From Pirellulales bacterium (GTDB lineage: Bacteria; Planctomycetota; Planctomycetia; Pirellulales; JACPPG01), in assembly GCA_036490175.1 (NCBI GenBank), contig DASXEJ010000393.1, forward strand, positions 1 to 64,000: a DNA stretch of 64,000 bases, in the 5' to 3' direction. This document shows positions 9,003-17,702 of this stretch, in pieces. Made by a program: the position numbers and the translations under genes. Every line of letters starts with the position of its first letter. Position 1 is the stretch's first letter. A model generated the notes under the pieces. It ran no database searches. It was not told where the DNA came from and saw only the letters and a list, made by a program, of their open reading frames with translations.

Positions 9003-10735
9003 GAGGCCTCCCGCCGCTGGTCGTACTGCTCGACGAGCAAGATGAACGCATCTTCGAGCGTGGGCTCCTCGCCGTCGGGGCGATGAACCGATTCTTTCAA
9101 CGCGTCGGGCGAACCTTCGGCGATGATGTGCCCCTGGTACACCAGGCCGATGCGATCGCAGTATTCGGCCTCGTCCAGAAAGTGAGTCGTCACCATCACG
9201 GTCACGCCATGCTCGACCATGGCGTTGATGTGCCCCCAAAACTCGCGCCGCGTCAACGGATCGACCCCGGACGTCGGTTCATCGAGAAACAACACGGCCG
9301 GATCGTGCATCAGGGCACAGGCCAGCGCCAGGCGTTGTTTGAAGCCCAGCGGAATGGCGCCTGCGTTTTGTTCCAGGTAAGGGGCCAGGCCGAAAGAGTG
9401 AATCACCCGATCCGTGGCGGCGGTTCTGTCTCGCCCGGCAAGTCCGTAGACACCGGCAAAAAAGTGCAGGTTCTGCCGCACGCTCAGGTCGCCGTACAAC
9501 GAGAACTTTTGCGCCATGTAGCCCAATCGCCGGCGCGCCAGTCCGCCAGCCCGATAAAGATCGAAGCCAGCCACGCGGGCAATTCCAGCAGTGGGGCGCA
9601 GCAAGCCGCACATCATTTTGAACGTGGTCGATTTGCCGGCCCCGTTCGGCCCCAGCAGTCCGAAGATCTCGCCGCGCTCGATGCGAAACGAGATTTGGTC
9701 TGCGGCCGTGAAGTCGCCAAATCGCTTAGTGAGCGACTGCGCCTCGACAACGATCGGAGTCGACGAACCGTGATTCGTTTTCGAAACGACCACCGGCTCG
9801 GGCTCTCCCTTGGGCCCGCCCCCCAACAGATCGACAAAGGCGTCTTCGAAGCGCGGCGGCGTGGCCACGACTTTAGCCGAGGCGACTCCCAGCGCGGCCA
9901 CGTCAGGCAGCTCGCCATCGTGGGCCATCACCACGCGTACACTGCTCCCTTGGATCACGCCGTCGACGACATCGGACTGCTTGATGACTTGCGCTAGCGC
10001 CTTGCGTCTCTGCGTGCCGAGATCCTGCACAAGAAACGTGCGCCCGGTGACGCTGGTGGTCAGTTCCTTGGGAGGTCCCTGGTAGACGGCCCTCCCTTCG
10101 TTCATCAGTAGCACTTCGGCGCAGCGTTCGGCTTCGTCCAGATAGGCCGTGCTCCACACGACGCCGATGCCTTGGTCCACCAGGTCGTACACCATCTGCC
10201 AAAGCTCGCGCCGCGAGATCGGATCGACCCCCACGCTAGGCTCGTCGAGCAAAAGCAACTGCGGCGCCTGAATCAGGCAGCAAGCCAGCCCCAGCTTTTG
10301 CTTCATGCCGCCGGAAAGCTTGCCCGCCAGGCGTTTGGTGAATGGACCCAGGGCGGTGAACGAGAGCAATCGCTCGTAGGACTGGCGGCGGTCGGCGCCG
10401 GTCACGCCCCGCAAGTCGGCGTACAGGTCGAGGTTTTCCTGAACCGTCAAATCCTCGTACAGCCCGAAACGTTGCGGCATGTAACTGAGCGATTGCCGGA
10501 TGGGGGCCAGGTTCTTGGCCGTGTCGTAGCCGCGCACCAGGACGCGCCCCTTGGTCGGCAACAACAATCCGGCCAGCAATCGCAACAGCGTGGTCTTGCC
10601 GGCCCCATCGGGGCCGATCAGGCCGGTGACCTGGCCAGGTTCGATGCGCAACGTAAGATCGGCGATCGCCGGCGGTGCGCCGCCGCTAAATTGCTTACAG
10701 ACACCGTCGACCAGAGCCAATGGTTCGTCGGCCAT
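8999..10735 (-). CDS. Double ATP-binding ABC protein, YbhF-like
   Basis: A 578-residue protein with two complete ABC ATPase domains in tandem, the architecture of the YbhF/RbbA group. Domain 1 has Walker A GPDGAGKTT (about 37-45), signature LSGGMKQ and Walker B LLLLDEPSVGVDP, but the switch histidine after Walker B is replaced (STAYLDEAE). Domain 2 has Walker A GPNGAGKST, a degenerate signature (PLGFKQR), Walker B LFLDEPTSGVDP and an intact TTHFLDEAE. The two ATP sites are therefore predicted to be unequal. It begins 3 bases after the membrane fusion protein gene and overlaps the first permease by 4 bases. Confidence 0.93.
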   Translation of the reverse strand: MADEPLALVDGVCKQFSGGAPPAIADLTLRIEPGQVTGLIGPDGAGKTTLLRLLAGLLLPTKGRVLVRGYDTAKNLAPIRQSLSYMPQRFGLYEDLTVQENLDLYADLRGVTGADRRQSYERLLSFTALGPFTKRLAGKLSGGMKQKLGLACCLIQAPQLLLLDEPSVGVDPISRRELWQMVYDLVDQGIGVVWSTAYLDEAERCAEVLLMNEGRAVYQGPPKELTTSVTGRTFLVQDLGTQRRKALAQVIKQSDVVDGVIQGSSVRVVMAHDGELPDVAALGVASAKVVATPPRFEDAFVDLLGGGPKGEPEPVVVSKTNHGSSTPIVVEAQSLTKRFGDFTAADQISFRIERGEIFGLLGPNGAGKSTTFKMMCGLLRPTAGIARVAGFDLYRAGGLARRRLGYMAQKFSLYGDLSVRQNLHFFAGVYGLAGRDRTAATDRVIHSFGLAPYLEQNAGAIPLGFKQRLALACALMHDPAVLFLDEPTSGVDPLTRREFWGHINAMVEHGVTVMVTTHFLDEAEYCDRIGLVYQGHIIAEGSPDALKESVHRPDGEEPTLEDAFILLVEQYDQRREAS

Positions 10736-10738
10736 GGC

Positions 10739-11917
10739 TCATTCCCGCCCGTCGAGATTCAATGTCACGCTGACCGGCATTCCCTGCCGCAGGCCGCTGT
10801 TGGGATTATCGACGACCACCCGCAAGCGATAGACCAGATTCGTCCGCAGCTCGCGCGTCTCGACTGTCTTGGGAGTGAACTCGGCCGTGGGCGAGATGAA
10901 TCCGATCCGACCCTGATAGGGCTTGTCTGGCGCCGTGTCGGTGCGCACTTCGGCCAGCATGCCAGGCCGAATGCGTCCGAGGTCACGCTCGTTGACATAC
11001 GTGCGCACCCAAACCGGCGAGGCGAGCGTCAGCGTGAACACCGTCTCGCCTGCCGCCACGATGGCCCCTTTTTCGCGGGCTCGGGTCAGGATGATTCCGT
11101 CGCTGGGTGCGAACAGCTCGCTGTCCGACAGCCGGCGCTCGGATTGGACGACGGCCGCTTCGGCATCGGCCAATTGCGCTTTGCCTGCATCGATGTCTTC
11201 TTGCCGCGGGCCGATCACGGCCATGCGTTCGGTTTCTTCGGCGTACTTCAGCCGGGCTTGCGCCTCGGCCAAGGCGGACTTTGTCTGGTCGAATGTCTCG
11301 CGGCTCACCGCGCCCGAATTCACCAGCCGCTCGGCGCGATCGAAATCCTGTTGGGCGCGGGCGACCGTGGCGTGTTGTTCGGCCACTTGGGCTTTGGCCG
11401 ACGAGATCTCCTCCGGACGCGAGCCGTTTTCCAAGCGGGCCAGTGCGGCCGCGGCGCTAGCGCGGCGTGCTTGAACACGCTGCAAGTCATCCTCGAAATA
11501 CTTCTTGTCGAGTGTCGCAATCACTTGTTCCGCGGTGACGGTGTCGCCCTCGTCGACGGCCAGCGAAGCGATCCGCCCGTCCACCTTGAAGGCCAGGTTC
11601 ACTTGCCGTACGTCGATGTTCCCCTGAATGACCAGGTGCGAACTGTCGCCGACGGAGTACTCGAAGCGATACCACGCGTAGCCACCGCCGGCCGCCGCGG
11701 CGATCAAGAGCGCTGGCAGCACAAAACGAATCGGCGAGCGATGCTCGACAACGGGCGGTGCGGCCGCAGTGCTGGCGCCCGCAGGCGCGTCACGCGTTGC
11801 GCCAGTCGGCGCCGTGGGCGCAGGCGTGCTGGCCGTGTCTTGCCCGGGCTTCGATGTTGATGTGCCTTTGCCAGACTTTGCGGTAGGGTCTCCGGCGTCC
11901 CGCTTTGCGGTGGACAT
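10739..11917 (-). CDS. HlyD-family membrane fusion protein of the ABC exporter, YbhG-like
   Basis: A 392-residue adaptor from the ATG at 11915-11917. A Ser/Thr/Pro/Ala-rich cytoplasmic head (residues 1-60) is followed by one TM (about 63-83, LPALLIAAAAGGGYAWYRF) and a barrel-sandwich domain starting GNIDVRQVNLAFKVDGRI. A coiled-coil hairpin precedes the second lipoyl half (LFAPSDGIILTRAREKG), and a beta-barrel domain ends in LRQGMPVSVTLNLDGRE. It is the first gene of a four-gene operon with the double ATPase and two permeases, spacing 3, -4 and 5 bases. Substrates are unknown. Confidence 0.92.
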   Translation of the reverse strand: MSTAKRDAGDPTAKSGKGTSTSKPGQDTASTPAPTAPTGATRDAPAGASTAAAPPVVEHRSPIRFVLPALLIAAAAGGGYAWYRFEYSVGDSSHLVIQGNIDVRQVNLAFKVDGRIASLAVDEGDTVTAEQVIATLDKKYFEDDLQRVQARRASAAAALARLENGSRPEEISSAKAQVAEQHATVARAQQDFDRAERLVNSGAVSRETFDQTKSALAEAQARLKYAEETERMAVIGPRQEDIDAGKAQLADAEAAVVQSERRLSDSELFAPSDGIILTRAREKGAIVAAGETVFTLTLASPVWVRTYVNERDLGRIRPGMLAEVRTDTAPDKPYQGRIGFISPTAEFTPKTVETRELRTNLVYRLRVVVDNPNSGLRQGMPVSVTLNLDGRE

Positions 11918-12218
11918 GTATGCTGGTACCTGAAGTATCGACACGCTCGCCGGCCACGGGGCAGCAGCAGAACGTCGGTAGATAAGAGTCTCGCAGTGAT
12001 AACGTCTGACAGTTGTTATACTCCGGCAGCCGAAATCGCTGAACATCATCCCGCCACAGGTCGTCACGGTCACACGTGGCCTGGAATCGTTCCAACGAGC
12101 GCGCCCGGGATGAACCGCGGGCGAAAACCAGGGCCAAAGCCGTTGTGTGGCATCAACCGATGGCTGCTTGGCGAGAAACCCATCAGAAAGCGCTGTCGAA
12201 AGCCAGGGAGGAACCGGC
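11918..12218. other. Divergent intergenic region
   Basis: This separates the ABC exporter operon (minus) from the DUF202 gene (plus) and must hold both promoters. A TTGTTATACT stretch near 12012 is a possible -10 region, but no matching -35 is convincing. No RNA gene or repeat was recognised. Confidence 0.4.
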
Positions 12219-12638
12219 ATGAGCAAGAGGTCTGGCCATTTGGGCGCTGCTACAGGGGAAGATCCCAATCGCGTCGATTCCCGTTTGCGAATGGGAATGG
12301 AAACGACGCTTTTGATCTGGATCCGCACCGGACTGGCGCTAATGGGTTTCGGATTTGTGCTGGCGCGATTCGGCTTGTTCTTGGAAGAACTGGCCGCGCG
12401 ACATGCCACTCCTCCCCCCGTGCATATCTCGCTGTGGTTCGGCATCCTGCTGATTTTGCTGGGAGTGGTCGTTAATCTACTGTCCGCCTGGTTGCACTTG
12501 CCGTTTCTGCGCCGGGCACGTTCGGGCGAGACCGATTTGCCCGGCACCTGGAAGCTGGCCCTGGCGCTGGCAGTCCTCTCGGCCGCGGCAGGCGCCGCGA
12601 TGGCCTTGCTGCTGCTCATGATGGAGTCCCGCGCCTAA
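12219..12638 (+). CDS. DUF202/YidH-like small membrane protein
   Basis: A 139-residue protein with three TMs and the DUF202 signature RLRMGMETTLLIWIRTGLAL (about 25-44), where the conserved acidic residue and the W-x-R-T motif sit just before and in TM1. The start at 12219 follows a strong AGGGAGGA site. The family is widespread and uncharacterised; some members sit near transporters. It stands between the exporter operon and the YhhN-MprF pair without tight spacing to either. Confidence 0.82.
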   Translation: MSKRSGHLGAATGEDPNRVDSRLRMGMETTLLIWIRTGLALMGFGFVLARFGLFLEELAARHATPPPVHISLWFGILLILLGVVVNLLSAWLHLPFLRRARSGETDLPGTWKLALALAVLSAAAGAAMALLLLMMESRA

Positions 12639-12834
12639 CGATCTCTGCCCGCGCGCAACACATCCGGCAGGCGGTCCCCCGCCTTACGGTCAGCGGGCGC
12701 TTGCACGAGCGGAATGCGGGCATTTTTGCCTGACCACCGCAGCGATCGGCGCGACCGGCCAAAGCCGGGCGGGGGTGTGATAAGCGACGCTCATCGAGTA
12801 CAAACACAGGCATCCTTCTGGAGAGTTTTTCATT

Positions 12835-13701
12835 GTGACCAACCCCGTAGCTCGCCCGCGGTCCGCGGCCGAGGCGCCCGGCGCTTCGGCAGGCCGGGCG
12901 GATGCGCTCGACCGCACACCGTTGCCACGCCTGGCACGCGGGTTGTGGTTGGCGTGGGCCGTGTGTTTGGCGCTTGCCATGCTGTGGGGGAATCTCGGCG
13001 GAGGGCACGCCACGCTCCCAGCGACCTGGGGACGCATGGGCGCATCGTTGGCGCTGGTGGCCGCGGCCTGGGTCGGTTTTTCTTGGTGGCGCGGTTCCGA
13101 TGCCGGCAGATTCAGTGCACTTATCGCGCTGGGTATGACGCTTGGCACGTGGGGCGATTTTTACAACGCCGAGTTGCTGAATTTTATGGCGCCCTTAGGA
13201 GACCCCGTGCTGGGCGGCATGATCTGTTTCGGCCTGGGCCACGTGGCCTATATCGTGGCTTGCGTGAATGCCGCAACGCATGCCAAGTTAAACAATCGCG
13301 CGGTGAAGTACGGTTGCCTCGCGGCGTGGCTGGTGGTTGCCACGCTGGGTTGGTATGGGATCGTCTACGTCGGGGCCAGCGAGAAAACCCGCGATCTGGT
13401 CTGGCCCGCGCTGCCGTACTCGCTATTACTGGCGTCGACCGCAGGGCTGGCCACCGGATTGGCAGCGCAGAATCGTCAATTTCGCCCCTTGGCCGTCGGG
13501 ACTGCACTATTCTTTGTTAGTGATATGCTGCTCGCCGTGGGGCTGTTCCGCGGTAATCTGCCCTACTCGACAGAGCTTGTGTGGCTGACCTATTCACCCG
13601 GCCAGATGCTGATAGTGTTCGGAGCGCTGGCGGTCTGCCCGCTGCTGATCCGCAACGTAGCGACGGACGCCGCGCCGCATCGCGCGGGAGCGGGGGGATG
13701 A
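12835..13701 (+). CDS. YhhN-family membrane protein (possible lysoplasmalogenase)
   Basis: A 288-residue protein with about eight TMs. The conserved pair of the YhhN/TMEM86 family is visible: an early aspartate motif (TLGTWGDFYNAELL, about residues 102-115) and the hallmark ALFFVSDMLLAVGLF (about 224-238). Animal TMEM86 members hydrolyse the vinyl-ether bond of lysoplasmalogens; bacterial members are less well defined. The start is a GTG preceded by a CTGGAGAG site about 9 bases away. Its stop overlaps the ATG of the MprF-like gene by 4 bases, so the two products are probably made together and both act on membrane lipids. Confidence 0.75.
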   Translation: MTNPVARPRSAAEAPGASAGRADALDRTPLPRLARGLWLAWAVCLALAMLWGNLGGGHATLPATWGRMGASLALVAAAWVGFSWWRGSDAGRFSALIALGMTLGTWGDFYNAELLNFMAPLGDPVLGGMICFGLGHVAYIVACVNAATHAKLNNRAVKYGCLAAWLVVATLGWYGIVYVGASEKTRDLVWPALPYSLLLASTAGLATGLAAQNRQFRPLAVGTALFFVSDMLLAVGLFRGNLPYSTELVWLTYSPGQMLIVFGALAVCPLLIRNVATDAAPHRAGAGG

Positions 13702-16280
13702 AGTCCAATTTACGTTCGGCTCCGCACGCGTCCTCTTCGTGGCGGCAGCGCGCATTGGGCGCGGCGGGATCGTTGGCCGTGCTGTGCGTATTCGTGGCGG
13801 CCGTCTACGTGCTGCATCGCGAGCTGCGCGATTATCGTTTACGCGATATCGAGCAAAGCTTGTCGTTGCTCTCTTGGAGTCAGCTGTTTGCCGCGCTCGC
13901 GCTAACGGCTACTAGTTACACGTTGTTGACCGGTTACGACTGGCTGGCTGTGCATTACATCGATCGCTCGTTGCCGTACGCGCGGATTGCGCTGGCCTCG
14001 TTCGTCAGTTACGTCTCCAGCTACAACTTTGGCGCGATTCTCGGCGGTACCACCATGCGGTATCGGCTGTATTCGGCCTTCGGGTTGTCGGCGATCGAGA
14101 TTGTCAAGATCATCGGCATCTGCACGCTGACCTTTGTGTTGGGATTCTGCACGCTCGGCGGCGCGGTCTTCGTGTTCGATCCGTTGCCTCTGCCCGAGAT
14201 GGTGAAGCTGCCGTTTCCCACGGTTTTTCCGATCGGCGTCGGCTTGCTGGCCTTCGTCGGGCTTTATTTGGCGACGAGCGCGCTGTGGCGCCGGCCGATC
14301 GCGGTGCGCGGTTGGGATCTGGTTCTGCCGCCCCCCGGTTTCACGTTGATGCAAATGTTCGTGGCCTCGGCCGACCTTGTTGCGGCCTCGGGCGTGCTGT
14401 ACATGCTACTGCCCGCGGGACTGGCCACGAGCTTTCCGCAGTTCCTGGGAATCTTTCTCACGGCGCAGGTGGCGGGCATCGCCAGCCATGTGCCCGGCGG
14501 GTTGGGCGTTGTCGAGGCCGTCTTGATGATCACCCTGGGACCGGAAAACCGCGCGGCCCTGATGGGTTCGATGGTCGTGTATCGCGCCGTTTATTACTTC
14601 TTGCCGCTGGGACTGGCGGCCGGACTATTGGCCGGTCACGAGGGATTCCAGCGCTGGCAATCGGTAACCCGTTTTGCTGCGTTGTTCGGGCGCTGGGGGC
14701 CGGCCATCGTGCCGCGCGTGCTGGCCTGCACGACGTTTGCCGGCGGCACCGTGATGCTCGTCTACGGCGCGCTGCCGCGCAGCGTTTCCCGCTGGCACTG
14801 GGTTGCGGATTTCGTTCCGCTGCCGGTTATGGAATTTTCGCACTTTGTCGGCAGCATCGCCGGCATGGGCCTGCTGCTCTTGGCGCGTGGGCTGCTGGAG
14901 AGGCTCGATGCGGCCTACCATCTGGCCGTGGCGCTGTTGACCGCGGGCATCGTCGTATCGCTGGTGCGAGGATTCAATGTCGAAGAGGCGGTGATCCTCA
15001 CCCTCGTGCTGGTGGCGCTCGTGCCGTCGCGGAAATACTTCGATCGCCGTGCCTCGCTCTTGCACGAGACATTTACGCCCGGCTGGCTCACTTCGATCGT
15101 GCTGGTGCTGTTGGGCACCGCCTGGCTGGCGATCTTTTCGCACAAGCACGTCGAGTACTCACATTCGCTGTGGTGGCAATTCGCATTGGAACACGATGCG
15201 CCGGGCGCCCTGCGCGCTACGGTGGGTGCGGCGGCGGTGCTGTTGGCGGCGGGCGTGGCTCGGCTGTTGCGTCCAGCCGATCCGCAGACGCACTTGCCGG
15301 ACGAGGACGAACTGACCGCGGCGGCGCGCATCGCCGAGGCTTCGCCGCGCACTACGGCCTACTTGTCGTTGCTGGGGGACAAGTCGCTACTGTTCAACAA
15401 CGAGCGGTCGGCCCTGCTGATGTACTCGGTCGAGGGAGCCAGTTGGGTATCGCTGGGAGATCCCGTCGGTCCGCTGGCCGAGGCCAATGAGTTGGCTTGG
15501 CGGTTCAATGAGCTCTGCGATCGGCACGCCGGTTGGCCCGTCTTCTATCAGGTTTCGGCCGGCTACTTGCCCATGTATCTGGACCTTGGCCTGTCGCTGT
15601 TGAAGCTAGGGGAAGAGGCACGCGTGCCGCTGGCAACCTTCGGCGTCGAGGGGAGTCAGCACCGCTGGCTGCGGCAAGCGCTGCACAAGGCCGAGAACGC
15701 CGGCTGCACGTTCGAGGTCGTGCCGCCGGGCGCGTCCGACGGGATCATGCAGGAGCTGGCCGAGATTTCCCACGAGTGGCTGTCGACGCGGCATGCGCAT
15801 GAGAAAGGGTTCTCGCTGGGATTCTTTCAACCGGAATATCTGCGGCGCTTTCCGTTGGCGATCGTGCGGCACGAGCAGCGGATCGTCGGCTTTGCCAACG
15901 CCTTGCCCGGCGCTGAAAAACATGAACTGTCGGCCGACCTGATGCGCCATCGGCCGACTGCTCCGGCTGGCGTGATGGATTATTTATTCATCGAGTTGAT
16001 GCTGTGGGGTCGGTCGGCCGGCTACGAATGGTTCAATCTGGGAATGGCGCCGTTGTCGGGCCTGGACGTGGGGCCGCTGGCTCCGCTATGGAATCGCGTC
16101 GGGACTCTCGTGTTTCGCCATGGCGAGCACTTCTACAACTTCCAGGGACTTCGGCAATACAAGGAAAAGTTTGGCCCGCAGTGGGAACCGAAGTACCTGG
16201 CCTCGCCCGGCGGCCTGCGTCTGCCGCGCATTCTGGCCAATGTGGCCGCACTGATTTCCGGCGGCGCAGAACGGACCTAA
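13698..16280 (+). CDS. mprF: MprF-like phosphatidylglycerol aminoacyltransferase/flippase
   Basis: An 860-residue protein, close to the usual size of MprF. The N-terminal half is a flippase domain of many TMs that begins with an SYVSSYNFGAILGGTTMRYR motif (about 112-131) and includes HVPGGLGVVEAVLM. The C-terminal half (about 540-850) is the cytosolic DUF2156 transferase with double-GNAT fold: NNERSALLMYSVEGASWVSL, TFGVEGSQHRWLRQALHKAE, and a final YEWFNLGMAPLSGL. It uses aminoacyl-tRNA to add Lys or Ala to phosphatidylglycerol and flips the product, lowering surface charge. It overlaps the YhhN-like gene by ATGA. Specificity (Lys or Ala) cannot be read from the sequence. Confidence 0.92.
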   Translation: MKSNLRSAPHASSSWRQRALGAAGSLAVLCVFVAAVYVLHRELRDYRLRDIEQSLSLLSWSQLFAALALTATSYTLLTGYDWLAVHYIDRSLPYARIALASFVSYVSSYNFGAILGGTTMRYRLYSAFGLSAIEIVKIIGICTLTFVLGFCTLGGAVFVFDPLPLPEMVKLPFPTVFPIGVGLLAFVGLYLATSALWRRPIAVRGWDLVLPPPGFTLMQMFVASADLVAASGVLYMLLPAGLATSFPQFLGIFLTAQVAGIASHVPGGLGVVEAVLMITLGPENRAALMGSMVVYRAVYYFLPLGLAAGLLAGHEGFQRWQSVTRFAALFGRWGPAIVPRVLACTTFAGGTVMLVYGALPRSVSRWHWVADFVPLPVMEFSHFVGSIAGMGLLLLARGLLERLDAAYHLAVALLTAGIVVSLVRGFNVEEAVILTLVLVALVPSRKYFDRRASLLHETFTPGWLTSIVLVLLGTAWLAIFSHKHVEYSHSLWWQFALEHDAPGALRATVGAAAVLLAAGVARLLRPADPQTHLPDEDELTAAARIAEASPRTTAYLSLLGDKSLLFNNERSALLMYSVEGASWVSLGDPVGPLAEANELAWRFNELCDRHAGWPVFYQVSAGYLPMYLDLGLSLLKLGEEARVPLATFGVEGSQHRWLRQALHKAENAGCTFEVVPPGASDGIMQELAEISHEWLSTRHAHEKGFSLGFFQPEYLRRFPLAIVRHEQRIVGFANALPGAEKHELSADLMRHRPTAPAGVMDYLFIELMLWGRSAGYEWFNLGMAPLSGLDVGPLAPLWNRVGTLVFRHGEHFYNFQGLRQYKEKFGPQWEPKYLASPGGLRLPRILANVAALISGGAERT

Positions 16281-16398
16281 GGCCCGCATTGCTGTGCGGC
16301 GTGCCGATTCTGCCGACAGTTCCGGCGCCCGAGACGGATTCGCGCTTGTAGACTTGTAGGCCTCGGCCAAGCCGTCCCAGTCACCCTCTGAACGATCG

Positions 16399-17670
16399 AT
16401 GAAAAAACGGCGACCTATCGACGTGCCGAGCCTCTACGATTCGGCGATCGCCGAAGCGTTCTCACCCGATGCCAAGCTGAACGAGGTAACGCAGATCGTG
16501 GTGGCGCTCGGTCGCGCGCTGCATCAGGTGGGGCAACCGGCACATAAGGTCGAGCGAACTCTGGTGCGCGTCGCGGAACGATTCCACGTCCCGCTGGAAG
16601 TGTTCGTCGTGCCGACGGGGCAGTTCCTGTCGTTTCATCGTGAGCAAGGGCCTGTCACGTTCGTGCTGCGAATCAACCCCGGGCCCGTGGCGCTCGATCG
16701 GTTGTCGCGTCTGATGTCGGTGGCCGATCGTTTGGTGGATGGATCGCTCGCGCCGTTGGCCGCCAAGGCGCACCTCGACCAGATCGCGCAGGAAGAGAAG
16801 CCGCGCAGCAGTCTGACAACGGCCTCGTACTATGTCTTGAGCGCTGCGCCGTTTTCCATTTTCTTTGGCGGGGGTTGGACTGAACTGATCGTTTCGACGT
16901 GCGTCGGGCTGACCGTCGGACTTATCGCGGCCATCATGGCTCGGTTCGGGCGCAGCGGGCGCCCCTTCGAGCTGGTGGCCGCTGCGGCCGCGGCCTTTAT
17001 CGCCGGATCGGCCGATGAAATTTTAGGCGCCTATGGCGGCTGGATTCCCTTGGCCGCCGGATTGATCGTGTTGCTGCCGGGCATCGCTTTGGTGGACTCG
17101 CTCGAAGAGCTGGCCAACGGCCAACTCACTGCCGGCGCCAGCCGCCTGGCGGGCGTGGGAGTGGTCTTCCTGGCGCTGACATTCGGATCGATTGTCGGCT
17201 ACTCGGCCGCCGAGATGTGGCCGAAAGTCCACAGCGTCGAGGCAGTACACCTGCAGGAATGGTTCATTCTGCCGGCGCTATTGGTCGTGGCGGTCGGTTC
17301 GACGTTGCGATTCCGCGCGCGGTTCAGCGATGTGTGGCTGATTCTCGGTGCTTCGACATTGGCGTTGGTGGGGACGCGGTTGGGGACGGCCTACATCGGC
17401 CACCTGGCCGGCCCATTCCTGGCGGCCGCCATGCTCGGCGTGGTCGGTAATCTTTATGCGCGTTACAGCCGCCGGGCTGCGGAGCTGCTGATCGTTCCGG
17501 GCATTGCTCTGCTAGTGCCTGGCTCGGTGGGAGCGCGCAGCCTGGAATGTCTGTTGAGCCAGGACACGGCAATGTTGGGAGTAGCCGACGCCTTCGATAT
17601 GTTCCTGCTAGGAATCGCGCTGGTGGCAGGATTGCTCTTCAGCAACTCGCTCGTGGGCGAGCGCCGTTAA
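16399..17670 (+). CDS. ThrE-family threonine/serine exporter
   Basis: A 423-residue protein fusing the two halves of the ThrE family. The first (DUF1212-like, about 20-260) carries the soluble head GRALHQVGQPAHKVERTLVRVAE and several TMs, including LPGIALVDSLEELANGQL. The second (DUF3815-like, about 280-420) carries LLIVPGIALLVPGSVGARS. Such proteins export threonine or serine by proton motive force; two-gene versions also exist, so this is the fused, Corynebacterium-like form. It stands alone 118 bases after the MprF-like gene and ends 32 bases from the convergent RND gene. Confidence 0.85.
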   Translation: MKKRRPIDVPSLYDSAIAEAFSPDAKLNEVTQIVVALGRALHQVGQPAHKVERTLVRVAERFHVPLEVFVVPTGQFLSFHREQGPVTFVLRINPGPVALDRLSRLMSVADRLVDGSLAPLAAKAHLDQIAQEEKPRSSLTTASYYVLSAAPFSIFFGGGWTELIVSTCVGLTVGLIAAIMARFGRSGRPFELVAAAAAAFIAGSADEILGAYGGWIPLAAGLIVLLPGIALVDSLEELANGQLTAGASRLAGVGVVFLALTFGSIVGYSAAEMWPKVHSVEAVHLQEWFILPALLVVAVGSTLRFRARFSDVWLILGASTLALVGTRLGTAYIGHLAGPFLAAAMLGVVGNLYARYSRRAAELLIVPGIALLVPGSVGARSLECLLSQDTAMLGVADAFDMFLLGIALVAGLLFSNSLVGERR

Positions 17671-17702
17671 TCGCGCGACCGCTGCACGCTGGCTATCCGC
17701 GT

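Noticed and set aside
10172-11860. Long plus-strand open frame across the ABC ATPase and adaptor genes
   Set aside because: Same reason: it crosses two real genes in antisense and has no motif.
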